Positions 25,828-34,045 of a DNA stretch of 64,000 bases are shown piece by piece. A program made the translations under genes and the position numbers. Under the pieces are notes generated by a model, which saw only the letters and a program-made list of their open reading frames with translations, had not been told where the DNA came from and ran no database searches. How positions within the stretch are numbered: the first letter of the stretch is position 1; every line of letters begins with the position of its first letter. The DNA is from Paracidovorax avenae (lineage in GTDB: Bacteria > Pseudomonadota > Gammaproteobacteria > Burkholderiales > Burkholderiaceae_C): positions 3,569,501 to 3,633,500 of the forward strand of contig NZ_CP156079.1 in assembly GCF_040892545.1 (NCBI RefSeq). The letters are read 5' to 3'.

Positions 25828-27072
25828 ATGACCGACCTCTCGAAAACCAGCCTCCACCGCCGCACCGTGCTGCAGGCCGCCGCGGTGGGCGCCGCGGGCG
25901 TGAGCCCGGCGCTGCGCTCCCTGGTGCATGCCGCGGGCTCCGACGCGCCCGAGAAGAAGGAAGTGAAGATCGGCTTCATCCCGCTCACGGACTGCGCCAG
26001 CGTGGTGATGGCCTCGGTGCTGGGCATCGACGAGAAGTACGGCGTGAAGATCATCCCCAGCAAGGAAGCCAGCTGGGCCGGCGTGCGCGACAAGCTGGTG
26101 AACGGCGAACTGGACTTCGCCCACGTGCTCTACGGACTGGTCTATGGCGTGCACCTGGGCGTGGGCGGCCCCAAGAAGGACATGGCCGTGCTCATGACCC
26201 TCAACAACAACGGCCAGGCGATCACGCTCTCGAAGAAGCTCGCCGAGAAGGGCGCGGTGAACGGCGCCTCGCTCGCCAAGCTCATGGCCACGGAAAAGCG
26301 CGACTACACCTTCGCGCAGACCTTCCCCACCGGCACGCACGCGATGTGGCTCTACTACTGGCTGGCGGCCAACGGCATCGACCCGATGAAGGGCGCCAAG
26401 GTCATCACCGTGCCGCCGCCGCAGATGGTGGCCAACATGCGCGTGGGCAACATGGACGGCTTCTGCGTGGGCGAGCCCTGGAACCACCGCGCCATCATGG
26501 ACGGCATCGGCATCACCGCCACAACCACTCAGGCGATCTGGAAGGACCACCCCGAGAAGGTGCTGGGCACCACGTCCGAATTCGTGCAGAAGTACCCCAA
26601 CACGGCCCGCGCCGTGACGGCCGCCATCCTGGAGGCCGGCCGCTGGATCGACGAAAGCCTGGCCAACAAGAACAAGATGGCCGAGACCATCGCAGGCAAG
26701 GCCTACGTGAACACCGGCGTGGACGCCATCAACCAGCGCATCCTGGGCCGCTACCAGGACGGCCTGGGCAAGACCTGGGACGACCCCGACTACATGAAGT
26801 TCTACAACGACGGCGCGGTGAACTTCCCGTACCTGTCGGACGGCATGTGGTTCCTCACCCAGCACAAGCGCTGGGGCCTGATCAAGGACCACCCCGACTA
26901 CCTCGGCGTCGCGAAGTCCATCAACCGCATCGACCTCTACAAGCAGGCCGCCGCGGCCGCCAAGGTGCCCCTGCCCAAGAGCGAGATGCGCACCAGCAAG
27001 CTGGTGGACGGCATCGTCTGGGACGGCAAGGATCCCGCGAAATACGCCGACGGCTTCAAGATCAAGGCCTGA
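25828..27072 (+). CDS. nrtA: Nitrate ABC transporter substrate-binding protein, NrtA/CmpA family
   Basis: A 414-residue periplasmic binding protein. The N-terminus HRRTVLQAAAVGAAG (R11-R12) is a twin-arginine (Tat)-like signal. The mature region EVKIGFIPLTDCASVVMASV, YGVKIIPSKEASWAGVRDKL and VANMRVGNMDGFCVGEPWN are strong NrtA/NasS/CmpA motifs. Start at 25828 is preceded by AAGGA. First gene of nrtABD, under a sigma54 promoter and an ANTAR attenuator. Nitrate is the expected ligand; cyanate, bicarbonate or nitrite are family alternatives, but the NasT-type control favours nitrate/nitrite. Confidence 0.93.
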   Translation: MTDLSKTSLHRRTVLQAAAVGAAGVSPALRSLVHAAGSDAPEKKEVKIGFIPLTDCASVVMASVLGIDEKYGVKIIPSKEASWAGVRDKLVNGELDFAHVLYGLVYGVHLGVGGPKKDMAVLMTLNNNGQAITLSKKLAEKGAVNGASLAKLMATEKRDYTFAQTFPTGTHAMWLYYWLAANGIDPMKGAKVITVPPPQMVANMRVGNMDGFCVGEPWNHRAIMDGIGITATTTQAIWKDHPEKVLGTTSEFVQKYPNTARAVTAAILEAGRWIDESLANKNKMAETIAGKAYVNTGVDAINQRILGRYQDGLGKTWDDPDYMKFYNDGAVNFPYLSDGMWFLTQHKRWGLIKDHPDYLGVAKSINRIDLYKQAAAAAKVPLPKSEMRTSKLVDGIVWDGKDPAKYADGFKIKA

Positions 27073-27113
27073 GCGCCGGCACCTCCACCCCGATCACCGC
27101 GAAGGAGTTCACC

Positions 27114-28052
27114 ATGGTCAGCGCCGTCTTCCATGCTCCCCCGGAGCCCGCCACCGCAGCCGCCGCCGCGCATTCCGCCCCGGCCCCCTCCTCCACCGCA
27201 CCCACGATGAAGACCGCCTCTCCCCAAGCCTCCGCCGCGGCCGCCCCGGCGCCGCGCGACACCTCCGCCGCCCTGCGGCGCTTCTGGCTGGCGGTGCTGC
27301 CGCCCGCCTGCGGCCTGGGCCTGCTGCTCGTGGTGTGGGCCATCGTCTCGTCCGTCACCAACGGCAGCATCCCCACCCCGGCGGACACCTGGAAACAGGC
27401 GGTGGAGATCTTCAGCAACCCGTTCTACCGCAACGGCCCCAATGACCAGGGCGTGGGCTGGAACGTGCTCGCTTCGCTGGAGCGCGTGGCCGTGGGCTTC
27501 GGCCTCGCGGCGGTGGTGGGCATCCCGGCCGGCTTCGTGATCGGGCGCTTCACCTTCCTCTCGCGCATGTTCAACCCGCTCATCAGCCTGCTGCGCCCGG
27601 TCTCGCCCCTGGCCTGGCTGCCGATCGGCCTGCTGGTCTTCAAGGGCGCGAACCCCGCGGCCATCTGGACCATCTTCATCTGCTCCATCTGGCCGATGAT
27701 CATCAACACCGCCGTGGGCGTGCAGCGCGTGCCGCAGGACTACATGAACGTGGCGCGCGTGCTCAACCTCTCCGAATGGAAGATCGCCACCACCATCCTG
27801 TTTCCCTCGGTGCTGCCCTACATGCTCACCGGCGTGCGCCTGGCCGTCGGCACCGCCTGGCTCGTGATCGTCGCCGCCGAGATGCTGACCGGCGGCGTGG
27901 GCATCGGCTTCTGGGTGTGGGACGAGTGGAACAACCTGAACGTCAAGAACATCCTGATCGCCATCTTCGTGATCGGCATCGTCGGGCTGCTGCTCGAATA
28001 CGCCCTGGTCAAGCTCGCCACGGCCTTCTCGTTCGAAGAGGTCAAGGCCTGA
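27114..28052 (+). CDS. nrtB: Nitrate ABC transporter permease
   Basis: A 312-residue inner-membrane permease with about six spans after an unusually long Ala/Pro-rich N-terminal extension (residues ~7-50). The cytoplasmic coupling loop with the EAA-type motif is around YMNVARVLNLSEWKIATTIL; LRPVSPLAWLPIGLLVFKG and AVGTAWLVIVAAEML are typical of NrtB/SsuC/TauC permeases. Start ATG at 27114 follows GAAGGAG. It lies 41 bases after nrtA in the same operon. The low-complexity N-terminus is probably just a cytoplasmic tail. Confidence 0.93.
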   Translation: MVSAVFHAPPEPATAAAAAHSAPAPSSTAPTMKTASPQASAAAAPAPRDTSAALRRFWLAVLPPACGLGLLLVVWAIVSSVTNGSIPTPADTWKQAVEIFSNPFYRNGPNDQGVGWNVLASLERVAVGFGLAAVVGIPAGFVIGRFTFLSRMFNPLISLLRPVSPLAWLPIGLLVFKGANPAAIWTIFICSIWPMIINTAVGVQRVPQDYMNVARVLNLSEWKIATTILFPSVLPYMLTGVRLAVGTAWLVIVAAEMLTGGVGIGFWVWDEWNNLNVKNILIAIFVIGIVGLLLEYALVKLATAFSFEEVKA

Positions 28053-28084
28053 CCGCCCCGATCCACCTTGCACTGGAGTCCACC

Positions 28085-28897
28085 ATGCATGCATCCCTCA
28101 ACAGCAAGTTCATCGAAATCCAGGGCGTGGAGCAGACCTTCAAGACCACCAAGGGTTTGTTCCCCGCGCTGCGCGGCATCGACCTGGCCATCGCCAAGGG
28201 CGAATTCGTCTCGCTCATCGGGCACTCGGGCTGCGGCAAGTCCACCCTGCTGAACCTGATCGCGGGCCTCACCACGCCCACGGCCGGCACCCTGATCTGC
28301 GCCAACAAGGAAATCAAGGGCCCGGGCCCGGACCGGGCCGTGGTCTTCCAGAACCACTCCCTGCTGCCCTGGCTCACCTGCGAAGGCAACGTGTACCTGG
28401 CCGTGGAGCGCGTCTTCGGCGCCACCGAAACCAAGGCGCGCCTGAAGGAACGCACCGCCGCTGCCCTGGCGCTGGTGGGCCTCACCCACGCCGCGCACAA
28501 GCGACCCGGCGAAATCTCCGGCGGCATGAAGCAGCGCGTGGGCATCGCCCGGGCTCTTTCGATGGAGCCCCAGGTACTGCTCATGGACGAACCCTTCGGC
28601 GCCCTGGACGCCCTCACCCGCGCCAAGCTGCAGGACGAACTGCTGGAGATCGTGGCGCGCACGCAGAGCACCGTGGTGATGGTGACCCACGACGTGGACG
28701 AGGCCGTGCTGCTCTCCGACAAGATCGTGATGCTGACCAACGGGCCGGCGGCGACGATCGGCGAAGTGCTGGCGGTGGAGATTCCGCGGCCGAGGAGCCG
28801 GGTGCAGCTGGCGGAGGATGCGGTGTACCTGCAGTGCCGGAAGGCGGTGATCGATTTTCTGTACACGCGGCAGGGGCATGTGGAGAAGGCGGCTTGA
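28085..28897 (+). CDS. nrtD: Nitrate ABC transporter ATP-binding protein
   Basis: A 270-residue ABC ATPase. Walker A is GHSGCGKST (residues 46-54), the signature ISGGMKQRVGIARAL, Walker B VLLMDEPFGALD, and the switch His is in VMVTHDVDEAV. It is short like NrtD and lacks the NrtA-like C-terminal domain fused to cyanobacterial NrtC. It completes the transporter 32 bases after nrtB. No nitrate or nitrite reductase gene follows; the next gene belongs to a different, lower-GC module. Confidence 0.93.
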   Translation: MHASLNSKFIEIQGVEQTFKTTKGLFPALRGIDLAIAKGEFVSLIGHSGCGKSTLLNLIAGLTTPTAGTLICANKEIKGPGPDRAVVFQNHSLLPWLTCEGNVYLAVERVFGATETKARLKERTAAALALVGLTHAAHKRPGEISGGMKQRVGIARALSMEPQVLLMDEPFGALDALTRAKLQDELLEIVARTQSTVVMVTHDVDEAVLLSDKIVMLTNGPAATIGEVLAVEIPRPRSRVQLAEDAVYLQCRKAVIDFLYTRQGHVEKAA

Positions 28898-29002
28898 TGG
28901 TCTTGCCTGCCTCAATCGCACTGTCAACGTCGAGAGCACCCGGCCGAACGGAGGCGTCCCCCGGCTGATCCGCCCGGCCCCGGGATTCCCCCGGATTCGC
29001 CC

Positions 29003-29025
29003 AAATATATACATCGTATATATTT
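29003..29025. promoter_or_regulatory. TetR-type operator of the reductase-regulator operon
   Basis: AAATATATAC (29003-29012), spacer ATC, GTATATATTT (29016-29025) is a perfect 10-bp inverted repeat ending five bases before the start codon at 29031. It overlaps the only AT-rich promoter-like DNA there, so binding would block initiation. The TetR encoded by the second gene is the natural ligand. Confidence 0.85.
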
Positions 29026-29030
29026 AAAGG

Positions 29031-29573
29031 ATGCCAACGATCACCGCTCACGTTTTCATAGCCATCAGCCTGGACGGCTACATCGCCCGCCACGATGGAG
29101 ACATCGCCTGGCTGTTGCAGCGCGATGATCCGACAGAGGACCATGGCTACCCGGCGTTCATCGCGGACAAAGGTGCGATCGTGATGGGTCGCGGCAGTTA
29201 CGAGAAAGCACTGACCTTCGACCGATGGCCTTACGACTTACCTGTGGTGGTACTGTCCAGGCAACTGGTCGATGCCCCCGTTCCCGAAGCGTTGAAGGAC
29301 AAGGTCCGGTTTTCCAGTCGCACGCCCAAGGAAGAGATGCAGGCGCTGGCTCGGCAGAACGTACACCGGGTGTATGTCGATGGAGGCCAGGTGGTCCAGT
29401 CGTTTCTGCGCGACGGGTTGATTGCCGACATGGTGATCACTACCGTCCCCGTGTTGATCGGCTCGGGCAGGCCACTGTTTGGTGCCCTATCCCGCGGCAT
29501 CGATCTGAAGCTGGTGTCCAGCCGCAGCTTCCCTTCGGGTTTGGTGCAATCCACCTATCGGCTGGCGCCATGA
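29031..29573 (+). CDS. RibD C-terminal / dihydrofolate reductase-like protein
   Basis: A 180-residue protein of the RibD_C/DHFR-like superfamily. N-terminal strand and loop VFIAISLDGYIARHDGDIAW, then the nucleotide-binding IVMGRGSYEKAL and VYVDGGQVVQSFLRDGLIAD, and GSGRPLFG. Such single-domain proteins use NADPH to reduce pterin- or pyrimidine-like substrates, but most are uncharacterised; the name should not imply folate metabolism. It is the first gene of a two-gene operon with a TetR regulator (ATGA overlap). Base composition is lower in GC than the nrt genes, suggesting separate acquisition. Confidence 0.88.
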   Translation: MPTITAHVFIAISLDGYIARHDGDIAWLLQRDDPTEDHGYPAFIADKGAIVMGRGSYEKALTFDRWPYDLPVVVLSRQLVDAPVPEALKDKVRFSSRTPKEEMQALARQNVHRVYVDGGQVVQSFLRDGLIADMVITTVPVLIGSGRPLFGALSRGIDLKLVSSRSFPSGLVQSTYRLAP

Positions 29574-30160
29574 CCCGCCCGCGTGGGCGCCCGAGGCACG
29601 GGAAGGGCATGACGCAGGACGATATTCTCGCCACTGCGCTGACGCTGCTGGATGAGAGTGGAGGGCACGGCTTGACGCTTCGCACCCTGGCCGCACGGCT
29701 GGGCGTCACGCCGATGAGCCTTTACCACCACGTTGGCGATCATGCCGGGTTGCTGCGCGCGCTGTCGGACCGTGTGTACGCGGAAGTCATGGAAGCAGTG
29801 GAGGAGTCGCCGGACCGTCGGGCAGAAATCCAGGAGCTGCTCTTTCGCTACTACCTTGCCGTAGGCCGCCATCCCCAGCTCACACTGGCGATCTTCACGA
29901 CACCGGAAGCCTTTGCAGGAGTGACCCGCCAGATCACCGACCGCCTGACAACCTTGCTTGCCGGGATCACGGCCGAGCCCATCCTGTGGCGAGACATTCT
30001 GGTTGACCATGCGCATGGCAGCGGCCTGGCCCTTGCCTCGGCCAGACATGGGCAGACCCAGACGCTGCAGGAGCAATATCGACTGGCCCTCGATCGTCTG
30101 CTGGATCACCTGGCGGAAAAGGGACGCGTCGGCACATCTGCGCGTGCCGACGTTGCCTAG
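29570..30160 (+). CDS. TetR-family repressor with TetR_C-like ligand domain
   Basis: A 196-residue regulator starting at ATG 29570 within the ATGA overlap with the reductase gene. A basic N-terminal arm (TRPRGRPRHGKGMTQ) precedes the HTH (LTLRTLAARLGVTPMSLYHH, then VGDHAGLLRALSD). The all-helical C-terminal domain resembles the tetracycline-repressor C class. It should bind the 23-base perfect dyad just upstream of the operon and so repress itself and the reductase. The inducer is unknown. Replacement of a divergent pump by a reductase suggests detoxification by chemistry rather than export (inference). Confidence 0.9.
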   Translation: MTRPRGRPRHGKGMTQDDILATALTLLDESGGHGLTLRTLAARLGVTPMSLYHHVGDHAGLLRALSDRVYAEVMEAVEESPDRRAEIQELLFRYYLAVGRHPQLTLAIFTTPEAFAGVTRQITDRLTTLLAGITAEPILWRDILVDHAHGSGLALASARHGQTQTLQEQYRLALDRLLDHLAEKGRVGTSARADVA

Positions 30161-30439
30161 AGCGTGAATAGAGCTTCCGGGTTTTCAAAACCAACAGGAA
30201 TACTGGACACCAACAAAATTACTGAGTGGTATGATGGACGTTGTTCTGGTCTGGCGGCCACTCCACCGTACCGCCACCAGAAAGCTCTGCCCGGAGAAAC
30301 ACCACCTCGCAGAGATATGGCGACTTCCGTCGCACGGCGGACCTGCTGAGCTGCAGATTCCCCGACTGTCCAGAAGCTCACGCGGGCCGGTTTCGACCTG
30401 CGTCATTGAATGCTCCAGATCCCAAATACCGCCATTTCC
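30161..30439. other. Intergenic stretch without a recognised gene
   Basis: Between the TetR gene and the small protein gene. The DNA is visibly less GC-rich than the window average. Short open frames exist on both strands but none has a ribosome-binding site with convincing protein content. No terminator with U run was found for the TetR operon. It could carry an undetected small RNA or a remnant of a lost gene. Confidence 0.4.
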
Positions 30440-30649
30440 ATGGGCAAGTACGTCGTCTCGCCCGCGACACATCCGACCAGCTGCGGTCGCTTCCGCGCCT
30501 CCTTCGCGGTCCATCGAGCCCAAAGCAGCGGCAGCTACTGCCGGGTGTTCCGTTTCGACAAGACATTCGCCTCGCGCGAAGCCGCCCGACTCTTTGCAGT
30601 CACCCAGGGCTGGCTGCAAACGTGCATGTCGCACCCTCCGGTCTGTTGA
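30440..30649 (+). CDS. Small conserved-looking hypothetical protein
   Basis: A 69-residue frame starting MGKYVVSPATHPTSCGRFRA. It has balanced composition, unlike the Arg/Ala/Pro-rich noise of the other frames here, and an alternating pattern (FAVHRAQSSGSYCRVFRFDK, then FASREAARLFAVTQGWLQ) reminiscent of small Comamonadaceae proteins with a three-strand sheet and a helix. I recall similar orphan proteins but cannot name a family. No clear ribosome-binding site was seen. It lies 116 bases upstream of the RRM gene on the same strand and might share its transcript. Confidence 0.45.
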   Translation: MGKYVVSPATHPTSCGRFRASFAVHRAQSSGSYCRVFRFDKTFASREAARLFAVTQGWLQTCMSHPPVC

Positions 30650-30765
30650 CCTCTGCTGTCGCAGACGCCCTCTCGCCCTGACGGTCGAGGGATCATCGCC
30701 CGGCTCGCCAGGCTCGACATTCCCCCTGCGGGCTCCTCGTCCGCCCTCTTTCAGAAAGGCTCCTC

Positions 30766-31116
30766 ATGAGCTGCAAAATCTATGTGGGCAACCTGCCCTA
30801 TTCCGTGACCGATGAAAGCCTGCGCAGCAATTTCGCGGAGTTCGGCGGCGTCACTTCGTCCAAGATCATGACGGACCGCGAAACCGGTCGCTCCAAGGGT
30901 TTCGGTTTCGTGGAAATGTCCTCGGCCGAAGACGCGCAGTCGGCGATCACCGGCCTGAACGGCCTGTCCGTCGATGGACGCTCCATCGTCGTCAACCTGG
31001 CCCGCCCGCGTGAGGCAAACGGCGGCCCGGGTGGCTACAGCCCGGTCGGCTACGCGGTGAACAAGCGCTCCGACGTGGGCTATGGCAATGGCGGCTACGG
31101 CGGCGGCCGTTACTGA
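30766..31116 (+). CDS. RRM-type RNA-binding protein
   Basis: A 116-residue protein with one RNA-recognition motif. RNP2 is KIYVGNLPYSV (residues 4-14) and RNP1 is RSKGFGFVEM (~43-52); a short Gly/Tyr-rich tail (GGYGGGRY at the end) follows. This is the Rbp family of cyanobacteria and proteobacteria, often cold-inducible and acting as RNA chaperones. GAAAGG six bases before the ATG is the ribosome-binding site. An intrinsic terminator follows at once, so it is the last gene of its unit. Confidence 0.95.
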   Translation: MSCKIYVGNLPYSVTDESLRSNFAEFGGVTSSKIMTDRETGRSKGFGFVEMSSAEDAQSAITGLNGLSVDGRSIVVNLARPREANGGPGGYSPVGYAVNKRSDVGYGNGGYGGGRY

Positions 31117-31139
31117 GCCCTCCCGCTTTTTCGTGGAAG

Positions 31140-31167
31140 AACCGGCTTCATTGAGCCGGTTTTTTTT
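31140..31167 (+). terminator. Intrinsic terminator after the RRM gene
   Basis: AACCGGCT (31140-31147), loop TCATTG, AGCCGGTT (31154-31161), then T residues to 31167. The perfect 8-bp stem with a U tail lies 24 bases after the RRM stop and 35 before the convergent methyltransferase end, so it also marks the left edge of the biosynthetic island. Confidence 0.92.
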
Positions 31168-31201
31168 CGTGCGGGGCCGCCCACCATCCCGACCCACAGG
31201 C

Positions 31202-31894
31202 TCAACCAGAGCGGCGCGCAACGATTTCCCAGGCGACCTTGGGCAGCGCATAGCGCTGTATCGTTTTTTCCTGAACACTGACGACATCCCAGCCTTCGCC
31301 GCAGAGGGAACGGGCCGCCGCTTCATCGAAAAAGCGCTTCAATTCGCCATGCACGAGGTACTGACCCTCTCCCACCGGGCGATTACCGACCGCGCCGAAA
31401 TGAACATCCTGCGTTGAATTCACCCGGCAAAGAAAGATGCCTCCAGGGGCAAGACAACCCCGTATGCGGTGCATCACTTCCTGCGTCTGTTCAACGGAAA
31501 AATAGTGCAGCGAGAGGCTTGCGATCACGGCGCTCGCATGGTGGGCAGCCATCGGGAACTCATCGCGGAGGTCCTGACAATACAGGAACTGCGGGGCAAT
31601 CCTTTTCCCCGCTTCGGCGATCGCGGCCGGTGAACGATCCACGCCGATCACTGAAAACCCTTCGGCAACCAGCATCGCGAGATCTGCTCCATTGCCGCAG
31701 CCGAGTTCGATGATCACCCCCTCACCTACACTCTGGCGAAGCAGGGGAAGCCATCGCCGCAGCCACTCGTCGTGCGCCGGCCCCCAACGCCGGCCACCAA
31801 GAAACGAGGCCAGGCCCAACATGGAGAATTTGAGGGAATCCGCCCATTTGCCCGGAAGCACCGGGTAATTTTTAGCTATCGTGAATCGCCTCAA
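31202..31894 (-). CDS. Class I SAM-dependent methyltransferase
   Basis: A 230-residue Rossmann methyltransferase. Motif I is GVIIELGCGNGADLAML (residues ~57-73), the ribose-binding acidic end of strand 2 is VIGVDRSP, and motif III-IV is ASAVIASLSLHYFSVEQTQE; VMHRIRGCLAPGGIFLCRVN is the usual post-motif. The acceptor cannot be inferred. The proposed start is a TTG at 31892-31894; later GTG starts are possible. It is divergent from the PLP enzyme gene across only 41 bases, implying shared control, and its GC content matches the island rather than the flanks. Confidence 0.85.
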   Translation of the reverse strand: MRRFTIAKNYPVLPGKWADSLKFSMLGLASFLGGRRWGPAHDEWLRRWLPLLRQSVGEGVIIELGCGNGADLAMLVAEGFSVIGVDRSPAAIAEAGKRIAPQFLYCQDLRDEFPMAAHHASAVIASLSLHYFSVEQTQEVMHRIRGCLAPGGIFLCRVNSTQDVHFGAVGNRPVGEGQYLVHGELKRFFDEAAARSLCGEGWDVVSVQEKTIQRYALPKVAWEIVARRSG

Positions 31895-31935
31895 GTCTCG
31901 TCACCCTTCCACGTGAATACCAATTTCGCTCCTGG

Positions 31936-33126
31936 ATGCAACACCATACACCCCGGACATTGCTGTCACAGCCGATTGCCGGCACGGAATCCGATGATCC
32001 TGCCTCGGCGCTTCCCCCGGTCCACCGCGCGTCCACCATTTTCCTGCCCACCCTCGCGCAGCTGAAGAGTGCCGATTGGCGCAATCGCAGCCAACCACCC
32101 TACGGCAGAGACGGCTGCCGGGCAGCGTGCGAATTGGAAACCAGGCTCGCGCGGATCGAAGGCGCCCAACAGGCGCTCGTGGTGTCTTCCGGACTTGCGG
32201 CCTATGCACTGATCTGCATGTCCCTGCTGTCTCCTGGCGACGTCGTCGCGATGCCGGCGAACGGCTATGGAACCGCTCAGCAAATGCTGCGGAACGTGTT
32301 TCATCGCTTCGGCATCGGAATTGCGCTGTATGACCCCATGGTGCCCGATACGTGGAGCGACGCCATTCCACCATCCACCCGCCTGTTGTGCGTCGAGGCA
32401 CCGGGTTCGGTCACCATGGAAGTTCCGGATCTTCGACGCCTCGCCGGGTTCGCAGGTGAACGGGGATGCATTGCCGCGATCGACAATACGTACAGCGCAG
32501 GACTGCACCTGCGCGCGTTTGAACTCGGCTTTCATGTATCCATCCAGGCGCTGACGAAGCTGCAGTCCGGCGGCGCGGATCTGGTGATGGGAAGCGTGGC
32601 CAGCGCACGCGAGGACATCTCCCGCAGCCTGTACGAGACGCGCCATTTTCTCGGCATGCACGTCTCGCCGGATGATACTTATCTGGTGCTCAGGGGCCTG
32701 CCCACGCTGAGCCTTCGGTACGCGGCCAACACGGAAGCGTCCTTGCGCCTCGCGGAGTGGTTTTCCGGGAAGAAGGAGATCGTGGCCGTCATGCATCCGG
32801 CTTTCCGCGGCAGCCAGGGCCACGACCATTGGAAACGGTATTTCACGGGTGCCACCAGCCTGTTCAGCATTGCCTTCGACGCAGCGGTCGAAACCGAAAA
32901 AATAGAGGCGTTTCTCGAAGCCTTGACGCTCTTTCACTTTGGCTTCTCGTGGGGAGGTCCGACAAGCCTGGTCATGTTCTACGGCAAGGAGAACGCATCC
33001 ACGCGGCAGTTTGCAGAAAGACATCCCGGTGCTGGCTGCATTGCGCGGTTCTGGCTCGGCCTGGAAGACGGGACCGATCTGGCGGCCGACATATTCAACG
33101 CCTGGTCATCGGCCTTCGGCGCGTAG
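31936..33126 (+). CDS. PLP-dependent Cys/Met-metabolism enzyme (cystathionine beta-lyase/gamma-synthase family)
   Basis: A 396-residue fold-type I enzyme. Tyr57 in PPYGRDGCR and the SSGLAAYAL phosphate loop match the family; Asp183 in AIDNTYSAGL holds the pyridine N, and Lys208 in SIQALTKLQSGGADLVMG is the Schiff-base residue. The C-terminal block VSPDDTYLVLRGLPTLSLRY is closest to MetC-type beta-lyases. Reaction could be beta- or gamma-elimination/replacement on a sulfur or oxygen-substituted amino acid. Unusual features: the common GTPT after YGR is GCRA and the usual GHSD after the Lys is GGAD. Convergent with the EamA gene (41 bases), so it flanks the minus-strand operon. Confidence 0.88.
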   Translation: MQHHTPRTLLSQPIAGTESDDPASALPPVHRASTIFLPTLAQLKSADWRNRSQPPYGRDGCRAACELETRLARIEGAQQALVVSSGLAAYALICMSLLSPGDVVAMPANGYGTAQQMLRNVFHRFGIGIALYDPMVPDTWSDAIPPSTRLLCVEAPGSVTMEVPDLRRLAGFAGERGCIAAIDNTYSAGLHLRAFELGFHVSIQALTKLQSGGADLVMGSVASAREDISRSLYETRHFLGMHVSPDDTYLVLRGLPTLSLRYAANTEASLRLAEWFSGKKEIVAVMHPAFRGSQGHDHWKRYFTGATSLFSIAFDAAVETEKIEAFLEALTLFHFGFSWGGPTSLVMFYGKENASTRQFAERHPGAGCIARFWLGLEDGTDLAADIFNAWSSAFGA

Positions 33127-33166
33127 CGGTCTGGCCATCGAGCCGCATCGCCACCGCGCCCCGGGC

Positions 33167-34009
33167 TCAGCCGAGCACGCTCAGCACGAGGCCGACCGTC
33201 ACGAACAATGTGCAGGCCAGCCGCATCCCGACCACTTTCTCCTTCAGGAAGACGGCACCGAATAGGGCCCCGAATACAACGCTTGTCTCGCGCAGCGCCG
33301 AAACCAGCGCGGGCTGGCTCCGCGACAGCGCGAGAATCACGAGCCCGTGGGCTGCCGACATCACGAAGCCGTTGACCAGGCAAGTTCGGCCATTTCTCGC
33401 GACGTAGGATTGCAGCTTCCTGGAACCCGCCGCTGCCGCGACCAGCAGCATCAGCACCCCTTCGAGGACGAACAACCACAGCACATAGGTGAGCGCCTGT
33501 CCGCTCACGCGTGCACCCTCGCTGTCCAGCAAGGTGAACACCGCGATGAATGCCGAGGTGCCCAGTGCGAAGGCTATGGCCCGGCCTTCATTCCCTTTCG
33601 GAAGCCCCCGGGAGAACGACAGGCCCATGATGCCTACCCCGATGACGGCGATTCCCACGTATTTCCAGGGTGCCAGCACGGTGCCCAGCAACAGGACCGA
33701 GATCGCCGTCACCATCAGCGGCGTGGCACCGCGGGCAATGGGATATACCTGGCTCATGTCTCCGTGCTTGTAGCCCGCGCTGAGACAGATCCGGTAACCG
33801 GCATGCAGCGGTGCAGAGACCGCGAGCCACTTCCAGGCCGCCGGGTCCATGCCTGGGAAAAATGGCAGCATCGCCAGGCAGATGCCGCCGGAGGTAGCCG
33901 CCATCACGGTCAGCGAAAGAAACTTGTCCTCATCCTTCTTGACGAAGAGATTCCATGCCGCATGCATCACCGCGGAGAGCATGACGAGGCCTAGTGATAC
34001 GGTATCCAA
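33167..34009 (-). CDS. EamA/DMT-family transporter, probable product exporter
   Basis: A 280-residue, ten-span protein of the drug/metabolite transporter superfamily with two EamA repeats: the first from MLSAVMHAAWNLFVKKDED, with YPIARGATPLMVTAISVLLL closing it, the second with ILALSRSQPALVSALRETSV and FGAVFLKEKV. Such proteins export amino acids and small metabolites. The proposed start is a TTG at 34007-34009; an ATG at 33982 would remove nine residues. It is the last gene of the island operon, 36 bases after the SDR gene, which suggests export of, or immunity to, the cluster product. Confidence 0.87.
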   Translation of the reverse strand: MDTVSLGLVMLSAVMHAAWNLFVKKDEDKFLSLTVMAATSGGICLAMLPFFPGMDPAAWKWLAVSAPLHAGYRICLSAGYKHGDMSQVYPIARGATPLMVTAISVLLLGTVLAPWKYVGIAVIGVGIMGLSFSRGLPKGNEGRAIAFALGTSAFIAVFTLLDSEGARVSGQALTYVLWLFVLEGVLMLLVAAAAGSRKLQSYVARNGRTCLVNGFVMSAAHGLVILALSRSQPALVSALRETSVVFGALFGAVFLKEKVVGMRLACTLFVTVGLVLSVLG

Positions 34010-34045
34010 GATGAAGTTCTTCGGGCAGGGATTGGAGAAATTCCG

